Positions 43,253-56,701 are shown, counted from the first letter of the stretch. The stretch: DNA of 64,000 nt from Siphonodentalium dalli (GCA_032622095.1 CP136062.1:8149710-8213709); one strand, 5' to 3'. Numbers and translations: made by a program. Notes: generated by a model not told the origin, from the letters alone.

Positions 43253-45059
43253 CGGTAATCACAATGACAACACAGCTCGTATGTTTACCTTTTAAGGCTA
43301 GTTATACTAATTAATTTGCAGTCAGCGGCTTAGATATGTCTTCATAAGCAATGTATATCACGTTTCAAATTTCATTTTTTTTATTTTAAAATTTAATTTT
43401 TTTTTATTACAATTTTAGATCCTCAGTCCAGCCTAATATACACCATAAAACTTTCTTTTTCATTGCAAGTTTATAATTTTAAATTTTAAATTCAAAGTTT
43501 AACTTTAAACAAAATTTAATTTAATTTTTATGATTTAAAAAAAAACCTGAATCTGAAATGATAAATAAACGGGTTATCCATAGGTGTGAAATGATTTTAT
43601 GATGGTCACTGATTGCGGAAGGGATTATAACTAAGACAAAGGGATGCGCGATAATGTTGCTAAATCTCGTTTATTCCACGTACCATTGTGGTGTGAACTC
43701 ACAAGTTAGGCTATATGTTACCAAGTATAACATTTGTGAACGTTTTCGTGTTAATAAATTAGCACAATGTTGCATTTTGCAACATATTTCTCTTCCCTTG
43801 CATTGGAGACTGAAGTCAGCCCAAACAAAAATCCGTCGGCACCGTTCTTTGATCTCCCAGGCGTCTTTAGCTGGTCCCCGGCCAGTGAAGAACAACATAA
43901 CAGGCTACTCGTTTTATACTTCGTTAAAATGTTTTTCTTGAATTTACGTTGCGCGTTCGTACATGTCATTCTGGTGTTAATAGCATGCATATTGGCGTTT
44001 CAATTTTTAAAATCGGACTATAATTACTTATGTTAAGTTTGTCTTTATTTAATATTTCTGAGTCTCGTTGCTTACGTAGACCTAAATAAAACGTGTTCTG
44101 ATATATTAAAGAACAAACGAAAATGGCTCATTCGAACCTAACTTAAATTATGTATTCTAATTTGACAGAACGGAGTAACTAATATTATGTATTCGTAATT
44201 TGATAGTGAGTGTGGAGTTTAGACTGATAATATATGTATATGACAATATAGGCATAGCGGTTACACAAAACTCCGATACTGGCACATCAATAAACTTAAT
44301 ATACCCATACAGTCGTAATAATAGTATCATCCTTTTCTTAATAAACGCTCTTTATTCATATCGTAACAGGAGTAAACTAGTAATAAGCGACATTTATTGT
44401 TTCCTGTTGTAAAAACAAACGGGAACCGATTTCAGTCTATGATTAGAACTTGAATAATGCATTCGGTTGTACATTAATGTCGGTATATAAAACTATTTGA
44501 CGCATTTTCCGACCTATCTAGTTTTGTTAGCACCAGAAATCGGACCGACTAGTAATTAAATCGAGCATTTTTGCATGGTTTTAAACTGCCATATGGCTTT
44601 TTTGATTTTGATTGTACACGAACTGGTTGTTACAATTTATTATTATTGTCATTCGATAAATCGAACAAGAGTTATACTGACCTTATATATTCATTGATCG
44701 TTAATATATATTCGTTTGATTGTCTCTTCATATATCGGATAAAATAGCAAAAATAACATATTTTTTTGGACAAAACACTAAGCATTGTGTGCATCAACAA
44801 TAATTTGTTTAAAAAGCGAAATGCTGTTTATTGGGCAACTATCAATAATTGATATATAAGAACAGCGTATCTATCTATTTGCCATGTTCGATATTATTTG
44901 TGCATGATGAGTTGTTTTACAGACTTAATTTTGTTTCTATACATATATATATATATATACGCACTGCGGGTTCCTTGGGTCCCTTTATGCGGCATATAGG
45001 ACTTGACCCAACGTCCGCACAATTGTCAGTATGGATACCGGTTGCGTGAGGGCATGATG
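43253..45059. other. Intergenic, unassigned
   Basis: Very AT-rich at 43370-43560. Both strands are open at about 43654-44036 but nothing is recognised. AAACGCTCTTTATT lies at 44343 and an (AT)n run at about 44940-44960. Confidence 0.5.
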
Positions 45060-47045
45060 GCAAATGTTCAAAGTGTTGGTACAATATTTTATTTTGATCA
45101 AAATTTCAACATGTAAAAAATATACGGAACAAATCAGAGTGTGACAGTATAATACATGGAATCATGCAATCTACGCAAGCGTTTTTGGTACTTTTATTAA
45201 TATATAATTGGCATTCTTGGATCTATAGACAAAATAATATATAGGAATTATAATGTATTTAATTAATTATACGCCAGGCGCACGCCAACGCCGCGTATTA
45301 ACCAGATGTAATGAAATATGGATATTTTTTGCAAGTTAATCGATGTTATCGACACAAAATATATTGTTCCTTTACAATCAGATATTTTCCTAGATTGTTT
45401 TTCCGCGCGCTCCACAACCTGAGAAATTAATGGGAAGACGACAAGAGTGTTTTGTGTATATCTTGAAGCAGCGGCCCATTTAGTTTTAAATTCTCAGCTT
45501 AGCCTCATATTATATAATATATTATTATAAGTCGAGGACCATAAGTTCATCGTAGAACGATTGTGAAAATTCCTCATCGGCATATATTATGTACTTCAAA
45601 TTAGTAATATATTTACGTTCTAGTTTTTATAAAATATGCACACCTGAATACGGACATGGCTTATTCGAGCTTCCAAATTGTGTCTCTGTAATTTGGAAGG
45701 TGGTATAAGGTATGTCGAAATAATCCTATACTGGCTTCATATGCCATCAAAATTACTTGTCATGGTCACAGGATGTTTTCGCCCAGAATTTAAGCAAACG
45801 CTCTTTATTGCAACCATATCAGGGATAGACTTAACACGGAACGATGTTGTTTGTTTGGGACACATACATCGTGTTCAAAGTTGTATTTTTTTATGACTTA
45901 ATTTCGTATTTCTGAAACTTTTTATACCCAAAGAAAGGTAGTTCAAGTATTTATCGACATATTTCGACACCGCTAAATATTCAAACGCGAACATTGTTGG
46001 GTGTATTTTGGAGCGCAAACCGCCATGAAAATGATATGATTTCTTCTGAACATTAAGTTATATGATGTTAATTTTACAAACAATTCGATCAAAATTAAAT
46101 AAAACGTTAACCGGCACTGAGTAAGTAGCTATTACATAATAACACGGGTCGCCGGCAGTACGCAAGAAGCATTATCTATACTACCATATATCAGGCACAA
46201 TAAACATTTACAGCACCGACAATAACAACTACAAAATGTGTATGTTGGGGCGGGAAGGCTGGGCGATGACACAAAAAATGCACAGAGTTCGTATGCAACA
46301 ACTTATTTTCTAAAAAATTTCAACATGTCAAAAATATACGGAGCATGACTTTTATTAACAATACTTTTATGAATATGAAATTCGCTTTCTTGGATCTATT
46401 GAATACTATAGGAAAGCGTAGGTAATTAATTATAAGTATAACGACGCATCGAAATATTTAAAATTGACACAAGATGATCGATGTCACTATATATACCCAA
46501 TGCCGGCCCCCTCTCCGTTAACATACAACACATAAAAGTAGCGCTCCGTTTTTTTAATTCGTATTATTAAGTAGATGGTTGAGAAAAAGCCTAATCGGTA
46601 TATTACGAACTTGAATGTAGTACATGTAGTATAGTTAGGTTTTTCTAGTCCTAGTAAAATATGTATATATTTGAACGGAAATGGATTGGAAGGATTTATA
46701 AGATATAGGTTCACAAATACGCGAAATATTGATATATACTTGAACAATACTTGTCTTGTATGGTCACAGCCATTGTCCAACTGTTTCAATTTTCGCACCT
46801 AATTTAAATAAATTTAACGCGAAATATTGAAACCATATCAGGAATAGATTAACACGGAATCCCGAGAATTGCCGTGTACATGGGTGTTGTTTGCTTAGAA
46901 CACAAAGAGCGTGTTCATGGTTGTATATTTTATTACTTTAATTCGTCTTTATGTGACATAATGCCCTTAGAAATGTAGTTCAACTATTTATCGACATATA
47001 TCAATACCGGGAAAAATTCCAAAGCGAATATTATTGGGTGTAACG
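45060..47045 (+). repeat. Diverged tandem duplication of about 1-1.2 kb
   Basis: Segment A (45060-46020) and segment B (46280-47045) share a series of phrases in the same order: TTTCAACATGT.AAAAATATA (45114 / 46318), TTCTTGGATCTAT, AACCATATCAGG.ATAGA (45812 / 46831), GGTGTTGTTTG, TATTTATCGACATAT and ATTGTTGGGTGT. The offset falls from 1204 to 1019, so indels have accumulated. Confidence 0.75.
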
Positions 47046-47294
47046 TGATACTCGTGTTTAACGATTTGTTTTTTCGAAAATCGAGCCGGAAGATCGGTAA
47101 ATTTCAAGTTCTGGCTCAGTAAACTCAAGTTATAATTTCAATACTAACCACGTGGTAACACTCATATCATCTATTGTATATTTTGGAAATATCAATCTAA
47201 ACGAAAATGAACCATCGCGGTTATGCAGTATATAGTATAACTAGCATTTCTGTTTGGTGGCAATTATGCAAAATCTATATAAGAAATGAACGGC

Positions 47295-47418
47295 GGTTTC
47301 AATGTGGTCATGGGATTTTGACCGCGAGAAAAATTCAGCAAACTGCATGAACCCCGATGTGGTTCATGCGGAGTTTGCTGATTTTTTATTGCGGTCAAAA
47401 CCCATGACCACGTTGAAT
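47295..47418. mobile_element. Fold-back MITE (hairpin)
   Basis: Arms of about 59 bp around a 6-bp loop: TTTCAATGTGGTCATGGG pairs with CCCATGACCACGTTGAA, TTTTGACCGC with GCGGTCAAAA, and TCAGCAAACTGCATGAACC with GGTTCATGCGGAGTTTGCTGA. There is no coding potential. Confidence 0.8.
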
Positions 47419-47464
47419 CAGCAGTTTATTATTTATATTTATATACTTACGCACTTTTAAAACA

Positions 47465-47670
47465 CTTCTCCAAATATGTCCGTTATTTCGTCAAAAACAC
47501 TTTTTCAAATATCTCCGTTATTTCGTTTATAAAAATAATTTCCATATTTCGCTCTATATTTCGCCCTATTTCGCTGTATTTTCCTATTTCGATTTGTCTT
47601 GCTATTTCGCTGTATTTTCATATTTCGCTTTTTCGTTTTATTTCATATTTCGATAATTCGCTATATTTGA
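47465..47670 (+). repeat. TATTTCG-type simple repeat
   Basis: TATTTCG, TATTTCGC, TATTTCGT and close variants recur some 15 times over 200 bp with irregular spacing. Confidence 0.85.
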
Positions 47671-48736
47671 CATAATATGGGATATGGGATATGGGATTAT
47701 ATGATAACCAACATTCTGATAGTCAATCGAACATCTCGTGCCACCCGTTCTCGCGATTAGATGCCACTAGCCATCCAATCGTGAACCTCGATTACATATT
47801 GTTTGCTATCAAATCCTTGGCGTATTGGCTGACTAGATACTCAGGCAGTCATTAATGTCCGACAATCCCCGGTGATTTCCGGGACCAATGTGTTCATAAA
47901 CCTATGAACGACATTGGAAGTGACGTCACGTTACGTTCATATGTTTATGAACGCAATGAATAAGGAGGCGTGTCTACCGTAACGCTATGGGGAAATCGGA
48001 AGAGATATCAGGTGTATGTAAATATATTTGAATGTATACACCTTAATTTATCTTGTATATATGTGTACGCACATGCACCGACTCTTTCTCACGTCTGTTA
48101 TGTATCGTGTATAAATGTTTTGCTTGTTCCAAATACACTGTGGCTTGGCATTCATTTATTCAAACATTCGGCGCCCTTGTTCAATTTATTTATTGGAAAA
48201 GCGAGCTCGAAAATCGATCATTTTAAAGTACTGCCGTTAAAATTATATACGCACTTCTCATATACACAATCATGCTCGCAACTCGGGTATCTAGAATTCT
48301 GGACCTCAGTAATTTATAGCTATAATGTCACTAGTAAACGTGCCATGGTAATAATCATATCATACGACACATATGTGTGTTTAGGAAATACCAGTATAAA
48401 CGAAACTAAAACAATCGGCGCCCTTGTTCAATTCATTTATCCGAAAATTAATCATTTCGCGACATCCAATTTAAGTCAATGTATATAGTTTTATATCATA
48501 CCTCACATCAACAACAAAATGAAGCCAATAAAACGATAAAAACAATTATGACGCAGCAAAACAAAGTTATCAAACGAATTATATTTTTTAGAAAATCAGC
48601 AAAATAAAATTTAATTAGTATCCAAAACGACAATTTAACGATTTAGTTCATTCAATGCAAACGGAACCCAAAACCATGTATTTTCTATAAACAATGCGCA
48701 AACGGTCGTGCATGAACATGTTTTTGTATCGCTAAT
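47671..48736. other. Intergenic, unassigned
   Basis: No gene recognised. TCGGCGCCCTTGTTCAATT occurs twice, near 48166 and 48415, in otherwise dissimilar text. Confidence 0.5.
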
Positions 48737-49577
48737 TATACTTCCTTGTTTTACATGGAAGTATATTGTTTTTGTGATTTTTATTTTTCTCTATTATTAT
48801 TATTATTTGCCTTCTTCTTAGCAATTTTATAATGAGCATAGCTCAGTCAATACAATAGTTTGAAAGCTAAAACTGTGTATGTATATATATGTATACAAAC
48901 TATAGTGCTTAGGCATATTGAGAATCATGTCCTCAATTGATTTGCAGAGTTATCTCCCTTTATGTGAACAATTGGTGTTTTCAGAACTCCGAAAATATAA
49001 GGAGTACAGCACTGCAATTTGGTCGATACATACATCTTGATATCTACTGAATCATGAGCACATCAAAAACTTTGTCCGTCTTTCCTCTCCAGAGTTATCT
49101 CCCATATATATGTCAACCTCGAAATCTTCTGATAGCCTGTTCTCACATAGCAAGAAAGATAGCTGGATTTAGTTTCTATGGTAGTGCTGGCCGTTGTCAA
49201 TATACTTCACAAAAATAATTGGGACAGGGTCGGAATTACATTTTTTGGTAAGGGTGGGGGCGAAATTTTCGCAATTTTTTTTTGCGATGATTTCAACCAT
49301 TTTTACTACCATGTATCTTTTGGACGTACTAATGATCTTCCTGAAAGAATTTTGTAAATCGGTTGAGAAATGTCCAAGTTACAGACCATCGACAATTGTA
49401 TTCATACATTGGCTGAGGAGAAAGTGGTTGTGACCACAACTCCTCCATTTTTGTGTCGTCTCCGATTCGAACCAAAATTGTTGTGAAGTATCTATATGAT
49501 GTTCTGAGAGTACTCCAGAAAGAATTTTGTAAATCGGTTGAAAAATGTAGAAATTGTGGCCCATTAATTCTTATCAA
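48737..49577 (+). repeat. Dispersed repeat family R2, copy 1
   Basis: It starts with the hairpin TATACTTCC..GGAAGTATA (48737-48765) and TTGTTTTTGTGATTTTTA, then (ATT)n. Later parts hold GAGTTATCTCCCTTTATGTG, AAATATAAGGAGTACAGCA and a duplicated GAAAGAATTTTGTAAATCGG. The same phrases in the same order are seen at 49996-50720 and 54950-55820. The phrase AGTTATCTCCC is common in molluscan repeats. Confidence 0.7.
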
Positions 49578-49995
49578 GTTTACACAAGATGCACTATGGA
49601 TTTAAACTCCTACAACCAATCGTCACTTTTTTGGTGTCATTCGATGGAAAATTTCCAGTACTTCTAAACGATTACCTACTTGCCGTATTATGTCGATGGA
49701 AGCCAGAGATAATCGAAATGTATATACTGAACAGCATATATATAGGCCTACATAGTAGAATATCGCCACAATATCTTACTAAAATCCTACACTATAATAA
49801 AGGGGCATCAATTGCGAACACAATCACGCAAAAATTAGCTCGATATCTCGGAAATTGGCCGAGATATGGTGACTTTTCTACCCGCGGCACCTAATTCGGA
49901 GGTATGGGTGGGGGTCACACCAGAACGTTCCAACTGAACACAGAAATGTCAAGAAACCGTACTATCGACATACCGATCAATTCCGCGCGATTCCC
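49578..49995. other. Gap between R2 copies
   Basis: No gene recognised. Several sections such as GATATCTCGGAAATTGGCC look like decayed R2 text. Confidence 0.4.
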
Positions 49996-50720
49996 TTATT
50001 ATACTTCCATGTTTTACATGGAAGTATATTGTTTTTGTGATTTTTATTTTTCTCTATTATTATTATACTTCCATGGTGTAACCAAGGAAGTATATTGTTT
50101 TTCTACTGGGGTCGTTTTCCGTTTATTTGGAAATACTCAGAAACTAATTGCATTAGGAGCGCGAAATCTCTAGCGAATGTAGGCATCGGAGGTCTACTAA
50201 ATATAATGGTATCCGGAATTCGGCGCAATGTTTTTTGACGGAGTTATGGCCCTTTTACGATTATTTTTCATTATTATTTGTTATTATACTCGACACTTTT
50301 GCAACGCCCTAATATCTGAAAGTATGGGGAGTATCGAACTGAAAGTTTGTACATATGTTGGGGTCAACGAGTTCTAAACTATCGGCATACAACGAATATT
50401 GTCCGCGTTACCCAGCTGAGTTATCTCCCTTTATATGAAATTTTTTTACAAGGTCCGACATATATTTTTACACTGGGGTGGGGGCAAAATGTTCGCAAAA
50501 ATGTTTTTTGATTGACATTCATCTATTTAAGTATATGTACTTCCTGAATGAAAACAAACCCATACCGGAAAGGATTTTTGAAATCCGAGAAGAAATGCAA
50601 GAGTTACGGGCCCTCGGTATTGTGGGACTGGGGAGGGGTGGTCTGTGGTACCAATTTTTAATTATTCTCGAAATGAGATGAAACTTGGAATATAACATAA
50701 ATTTGTCTATCCAAATGTAA
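49996..50720 (+). repeat. Dispersed repeat family R2, copy 2
   Basis: Two adjacent hairpins, TATACTTCCATG..CATGGAAGTATA (50000-50028, 12-bp perfect stem) and a second one (50064-50094), both followed by TTGTTTTT. Later parts hold GAGTTATCTCCCTTTATATG, ACACTGGGGTGGGGGCAAAA and GGTGGTCTGTGGTACCAATT, all also in copy 3. Confidence 0.75.
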
Positions 50721-53457
50721 TGCGCGAACTATGATCCAATGTTGTACCAGCTCACATCTCATTCCACAAACTATCCGTTACTTATTCATAAAAGTCATAT
50801 TATGCTACACGCGAAACGGAGATAACATTTTGGGAATCCAGAGTCCAAAACGGATCGAAATCGATCTGTTCCAGAAAAGTCGTTCATTTTGTTTTCACTT
50901 TTTGAAAAAGGCTCCATTATTTCGACCTAAACTTTTGGACTTAGAAAATTATTTTTTTCTCAGTCAAGTGAAAAGAGCTCTTCAAAAAATTTCCGCCTAT
51001 ATATATAATATATATTATTTATATATACGCGAAAAATTTGTTACTCCCCCTTCTCCTTCCTCCGGCTACCCCATCTCCCCGTGGATGGAACCTAGCTCCG
51101 ATTCGAACGCACCCGTCTAGGGGACCAGGCTCATTCCTCTACGTGGGAACCGATAGAACGCCCATCGAATTCCAACGATAATTTCCAGAGTGGTATATTG
51201 GTATGAGTACATATCGGAGCAGTTATAAACCTACTAACTTGGATTTGAATATAAACCCATCGATTCGTAAATTGTGTTGCCCATGGTGTGTGCTAAATTA
51301 TCATTTTAACGTGTATAGTGTGTCATGAGCTGTCTGCATGCGTGTATTTCACTTTTGTATCTTCATTCGCATCTTCAACGCACTGCATCTCATATACAAC
51401 CAAACGAAAAACAAACATTACATTAATGGGATCAAATAAGCCTTTGTTATACGATATATACTTATACTAACGTAAAGACGACGTATATCCAATTATTTCA
51501 TTCACGATAACAACGATAAACACATAGCAAAATGCAAACATCATCATTTTCGTAATAACAATTCGTATATTTATATAAACAGTAGATTACTGCAAATGGA
51601 CATTCAATTCTTTCCGTTAGTATATGCCTGCCAAATTGTAAATGACTCCCTTTATACTTTCACAAAATAAAACACCACTGTTAGTTTCGTACGCCGTCAT
51701 TTAAGTCTTGTCAACAAGAAACGTGAAACAAACGCTCCTTATTCCTACCATATAGGGAATGTAATTACAGAGAACGCTCTTTTCTGTTCGGTTACGTTCA
51801 CACGCCGTGTACTGTACATTGCTTTGTGTCTTGTTGTTTATGATGACTTTTGAATATACCGTGAAATTTATTTTATTCGTCGGTTCCAACGTTCATTGTT
51901 CGCGGTACATGTTATGAGCTTGTTCAAACCACTTATCTGCCTATGTGGAACAAGACTTTTGAGAATGGGACGGATATTTTCGGAGTTAGGAACATCGGGA
52001 AATCGTCAAATTGGAGTCGTGTTTCCATGTTGGATTTCTACAAATGTGCAGTGCTAAAGAGAACCGACATTAAAGCAGTCTCATTAATCTTCCGATTATA
52101 CGTGCATTGATGTGGAGTGTTCAGGTACCATTTATATTAGAATTATTAAATGTATTATACCCCCGCAACCAGTTGTGGGTGGGGTGGGGATGGTATACTG
52201 GAATCAGCTCGGCCGTCCGTCCGTTCATCAATATATATATTTAATTGTTCCCAATAGATTTGGGAGGAATATAGTAATCAATCCGTGCATTTTACAAATT
52301 CGTGTTTTTTAAAATGGAACCAGCTGCAGCATATATCCGAAGTGCTTCGTATGACATATTATCCTACACACCTGTCCGACTAAGTCATTTCGATCCTACT
52401 GTCTTATTTTAATAGTATTTCATTGAATACAAAACAGTTCTTACGTTAATACATATCACACATGTAACTAATCCATAACAATATATTCGAGGCGTTTACC
52501 AATGCTAACAGCGAGATGATGTACAATATTTTGGGCATTCCCTTCTTAGTGTAAACGTATGTTATTGCATAATAACGCAACGGGATTGAGACATAAGTTT
52601 TGCAACTTACAGAGGGTCTCTCTCCCCATATAATTGTATTACACAAAATGAACATAAAATACAATTACACACAGACATGATAATTCATATGTATAACATC
52701 GTTTCACTCATAACAATATATGGTATAATCTTGAGTGTGACCATAACGGTGGTTATTTCACTTTAGGGGGGGTCGTCTCGATAGATTTGGGAGCAATATA
52801 GTAATCGGCATTTCCGTCCGTGCGTCGCGATTGATTTACAAAAGTGTAAACACTGGGTTTGGTACAGAACGTGACTCAAACATATTCCTTTCTTATCTTC
52901 TCAAGGAGTAATAATGTATATCAGTGTTTGTCGGGCGACAAATATGTATCGTGCAGTTGAATCATTCAACCCACAAATCACCCCACTGCATATAGAAACA
53001 ACCGTCATCGTACAGTAACTGACAAACTTTACAAGACGTTTATCCGTAAATCACAAATCGGCTCTTGTCTGGATTTGAATGGGCCATATTCGTATTTGTT
53101 GGACGACATTGTGACCCAGCTCGCCACAACAATAACAAGCTGATCAACATGGTGTCCATGCTGCGATGTAAAGAGTACATGTAGTATTTTGTATATATTT
53201 ATTGGACATATAATGGGATATACAGCGGACATGTATATACTCTCCAAGCCACCAATAAATTAAAGGGTTGGAACAATCCTGCCATAGTCTGAGTATAGGG
53301 ACACACTATACACCAGGATGAATAAACCGATTTTTGTTCTGCCCTATTATTTTTGTATCACATATTCCGAATGGGAAGAGTGATTCGGACCCGAATATAC
53401 ATCTTTAAAAGTTATTTTCTCCGATGCCTTTCCGCTATATGGGGAACGGAAAAATTG
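50721..53457. other. Intergenic, unassigned
   Basis: No gene recognised. AAACGCTCCTTATT lies at 51730 and GAACGCTCTTT at about 51772, an AT run at 51000-51020. Near 51075-51145 the minus strand has a B-box-like GTTCGAATC, with no A box or tRNA fold to match. Confidence 0.5.
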
Positions 53458-54400
53458 CACCTATTCTTCCCTCCAAATACAAACGGGCTAATTAAAGAGC
53501 AAGGTAATGCCGTAGCTGGTATATTGGGATATTCTATGCACGCCCCCAAAGCTTGACCGCCATACTATAAAAGTAACCTGCCCAATGGAGCATGCGAGTC
53601 GCGGTGGGTTGAGACTTTTGAAAAATTCCACCGAAAATCGCAAAGGCGCAAAATTCAAACATCAAGATAAAAACATTTTGACGAGTACATCTGATGGGTA
53701 GTTTTCACGCGCAACTAAAGTGCCATTTTCGAATTTTCAGATGCAACGGTTTACTCGTGACGACGGTATATAATATAAATATGTATACTTAAGTAGTCTA
53801 TCGCTAACCTATTTTTAGCCCCAATTCCAAACGTGCTAATGAAGGAGCGAGTTTAATGCAGGAGCATGTACGTAGGTATACTGTAGGTACACCTCCAAGA
53901 TTTTACCGCTCAACCATAAATGCAACCTGCTCAACGGAGAGCTTGCGTCGGGTGGGTTCAGACTTGGAAAATTCCACCGGAAACAAATGCGAAAATTACT
54001 CCAAAAATCAAACTTTGAGATAAAAACTTGTTGACGATTGGACGTGGTTAGCAGTATCCAGGTGCAACTTTAGTACGATTTTGTAAGTTTTAGAGTGGAC
54101 CGTTTACTCCTGGTAGCGTGTAACGTTGTTAACGGGTGATATATATTACTCAAATTAAAACGCACTCTTCTTGATGCCAAATTCAAACGGGATTATCACA
54201 ACGATATACCATAGATACGCCCCCAAATTTTCACTGCTCTACTTTGAAAGCAACCTGCCCGACGGAAAGCGCGTACGCCCTGGGAAGGTCGAGCCTTTTG
54301 GAAAATTCCACCAAAGAGAAAAAATGGAAAATCGCGAATCTAGTGTTTTATATCTTGAACACTGCATGTGTTAGGTAGTATATATACGGACGGCATTAAA
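53458..54400 (+). repeat. Degenerate tandem repeat, about 350 bp, three units
   Basis: Anchors CAAACGGGCTAAT (53480), CAAACGTGCTAATGAA (53829) and CAAACGGGATTA (54185) begin three units. Each later has ACGCCCCCAAA-like text, a GC.AACCTGC.C.A.GGA phrase and AAATTCCACC. The units are heavily diverged. Confidence 0.65.
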
Positions 54401-54949
54401 GCGGACGGGTAATCACTCAGATGACATTATCGATTGTGATATAGTTATCTCTCGATTACAGTTAACTCTATTACATAGACGTTAATGACTATAGTGTTGC
54501 GAAGACGCTCTGAATTAATTAATATGCGGTCTTTCCGCCGCCATTAAAACTAACAAATTCTGAATCCGAAACTGAAAGAACTATCCAATAAATGCGATAT
54601 AACAGAGTTATGGTACATTAATATGCTTTACACACTTTTGATATACATGTCGATTACTATATAATCCGACATGCCAAATTTCGTGACCGTTGAACAGGAT
54701 GTGGGCGTCCTGGGGAGGGATTATGATTAGCCCTAAAATATGTCCCTACCGAATACAAATGAACTGATTGGCTGGGTGAATGTTGACTCAGTTGGACAGG
54801 ACCATGATGCATTAGACAGTAATAAATCATCATGACATAGACCTTTGGAATATATTTCTTAATTTAGAAATGTCAATGCAAGTCCACCATCGGATCACAA
54901 AGCAGCAATATGCATTCCATGAAGAGAAACACACATATTCTCACATGGA
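54401..54949. other. Intergenic, unassigned
   Basis: No gene or repeat recognised. Confidence 0.5.
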
Positions 54950-55590
54950 TGGGATGGGATGGGATACCATGGAAGTATATCTGATTCCATGGAATCTGAC
55001 CTCTAGTTATTATTATTATTATACTACAGTATTTTTCAACGCCCAAATCTCTGAATGTATTAGTACTAGAAAACTCAAGTTTGGTAAGTATGTTGGGGTA
55101 AGTTGGTTCTATGCATTTGGCTCATAACGGATATTGTCCGCATTTACCCCGTGGAGTTATCTCCCTTTATATGAAAAAATGTCATTTTATTATCTCGGAA
55201 ATTATAAGGAGCAGAGCATCGAAAATTGGACCGTATGTACACCTCGGTATGCCCTACTGCACACGGGCATCAAAACTTGTGTCCGCGCTTTCCCTGAAGA
55301 GTTACCGCCCATACACAGGCGAACCTCTACTTTATTGTACTCTGTTGTTCTCCCGTATCATTCCAGATAACTGCATTTGGTTTTCATAGCCGTAATGACC
55401 GTTCTCAGTTTAGTCCTAAAAAGAAAATTGAACAGGGTCGGCAATATATTTTTACACTGAGGTGGGGGCAAAATTTTCTGAATTTTTTTTATTGATATTC
55501 ATCTATTTAAGTATATGCATTCCCTGAACGAAAATAAACCCAAATCAAGAAGGATTTTTGAAATCCGATAAGAATTGCAAGAGTTACAGG
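54950..55590 (+). repeat. Dispersed repeat family R2, copy 3
   Basis: GGATACCATGGAAGTATA, then (TTA)n, a GGTAAGTATGTTGGGGTAAG block similar to copy 2, GAGTTATCTCCCTTTATATG, and ACACTGAGGTGGGGGCAAAA. It runs directly into the 294-bp tandem units. Confidence 0.7.
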
Positions 55591-56270
55591 CCCTCAAAGT
55601 TTGCAGTTTGGGCCAGGTGCTTGATAACACATCTCCTCCGAAGATGTCGAAGTTTGGATTTCATCTGATACGGCAATGTGTGCGGACTAAAGAGGGCACG
55701 CGGTGGGCCAAATTTGGCCAGTGTCGGTACAGTATTGTGGGTCTGGGGAGGGGTGGTCTGTGGTACCAATTTTTAATTCTTATCGGAATCAGATGAAACT
55801 TGGAATTTAACATCTACAACACCACCCGATTTAGAAACTGAAAGAATTTCGAAATTCCATTGAAAACTGACAAAGTTAGGGGCCCTAAATTTTTGCAATT
55901 TTGGGCCCATGTGCTTGATAACACATCTCCTCCGAAGATGTCGAACTTTGAATGTTATCTGATACGCCATTGTGTGTAGGCTGAAGAGAGCACGCGGTGT
56001 GCCAAATGTGGCCAGTGTCGGTTCAGTGTTGTGAGTCAGGGGAGGGGTGGTCCGAGGTACCAAAATTTATTTCGTCTCCGAATTATATGAAACTTGGAAT
56101 ATAACATCTATCATACACGCTAATAACAAATCTGAAAACAGATCGTAAATCCGTTAAAAACTGGCGAAGAGTTTGGAACTCAAAGTTTGAATATGGGCCC
56201 ATATTCTTTCCAATAACCAAAATGTTCTTCTTTTCCGAATCAGATGAAATTTATATTATGCAATCATAAG
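55591..56270 (+). repeat. 294-bp tandem repeat, two full units and one partial
   Basis: GTGCTTGATAACACATCTCC, TCCGAAGATGTCGAA, GCCAGTGTCGGT and GGGGAGGGGTGGTC recur exactly 294 bp apart (for example 55633 and 55927; 55747 and 56041). A decayed third unit runs to about 56260. The repeat is the extended 3' end of family R2. Confidence 0.9.
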
Positions 56271-56701
56271 CTAGAGTAGCTAGATTTGGGTAGCTTAAAT
56301 TTTTAAGCTACTTTTATAGCTAAATAAGCTACTTAAATATGTTATTTGTTGCTATTGGACAGGTAGGTACGAGACGGAACGGGATAGTTAAGCGATGTCT
56401 ATTCGTGATTGGTTCTATAACTGCACGTGACAACCTATTCAAATAATGGCGGACTTTCCACGAGTCGAGATGTCATCCAGCTGAAAGTAAAATGAATAAA
56501 TTTTGAAATGTTTAATATTATAACTAAACTCCGACACGGTCCGGCTGATTTAAACGTTTAAACAAACACTAACACGGTCCGGCTGATTTAAAGGGTTAAA
56601 CAAACTCCGACACGGTCCGACTCAGAGGCGAACTGGGACAAGAAACCGGCCGGGAAATTAATATAATACCGGCCCATCTGTGTGTGGGGGGGGGGGGGGG
56701 G

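Noticed and set aside
43654-44036. Open frames on both strands, one ending in a hydrophobic segment
   Set aside because: No recognisable motif and no splice or poly(A) context. Chance openness in moderately GC-rich DNA is likely.
51060-51145. Possible tRNA or tRNA-SINE on the minus strand
   Set aside because: A GTTCGAATC B-box-like sequence is present, but I see no A box at the right distance and no cloverleaf.
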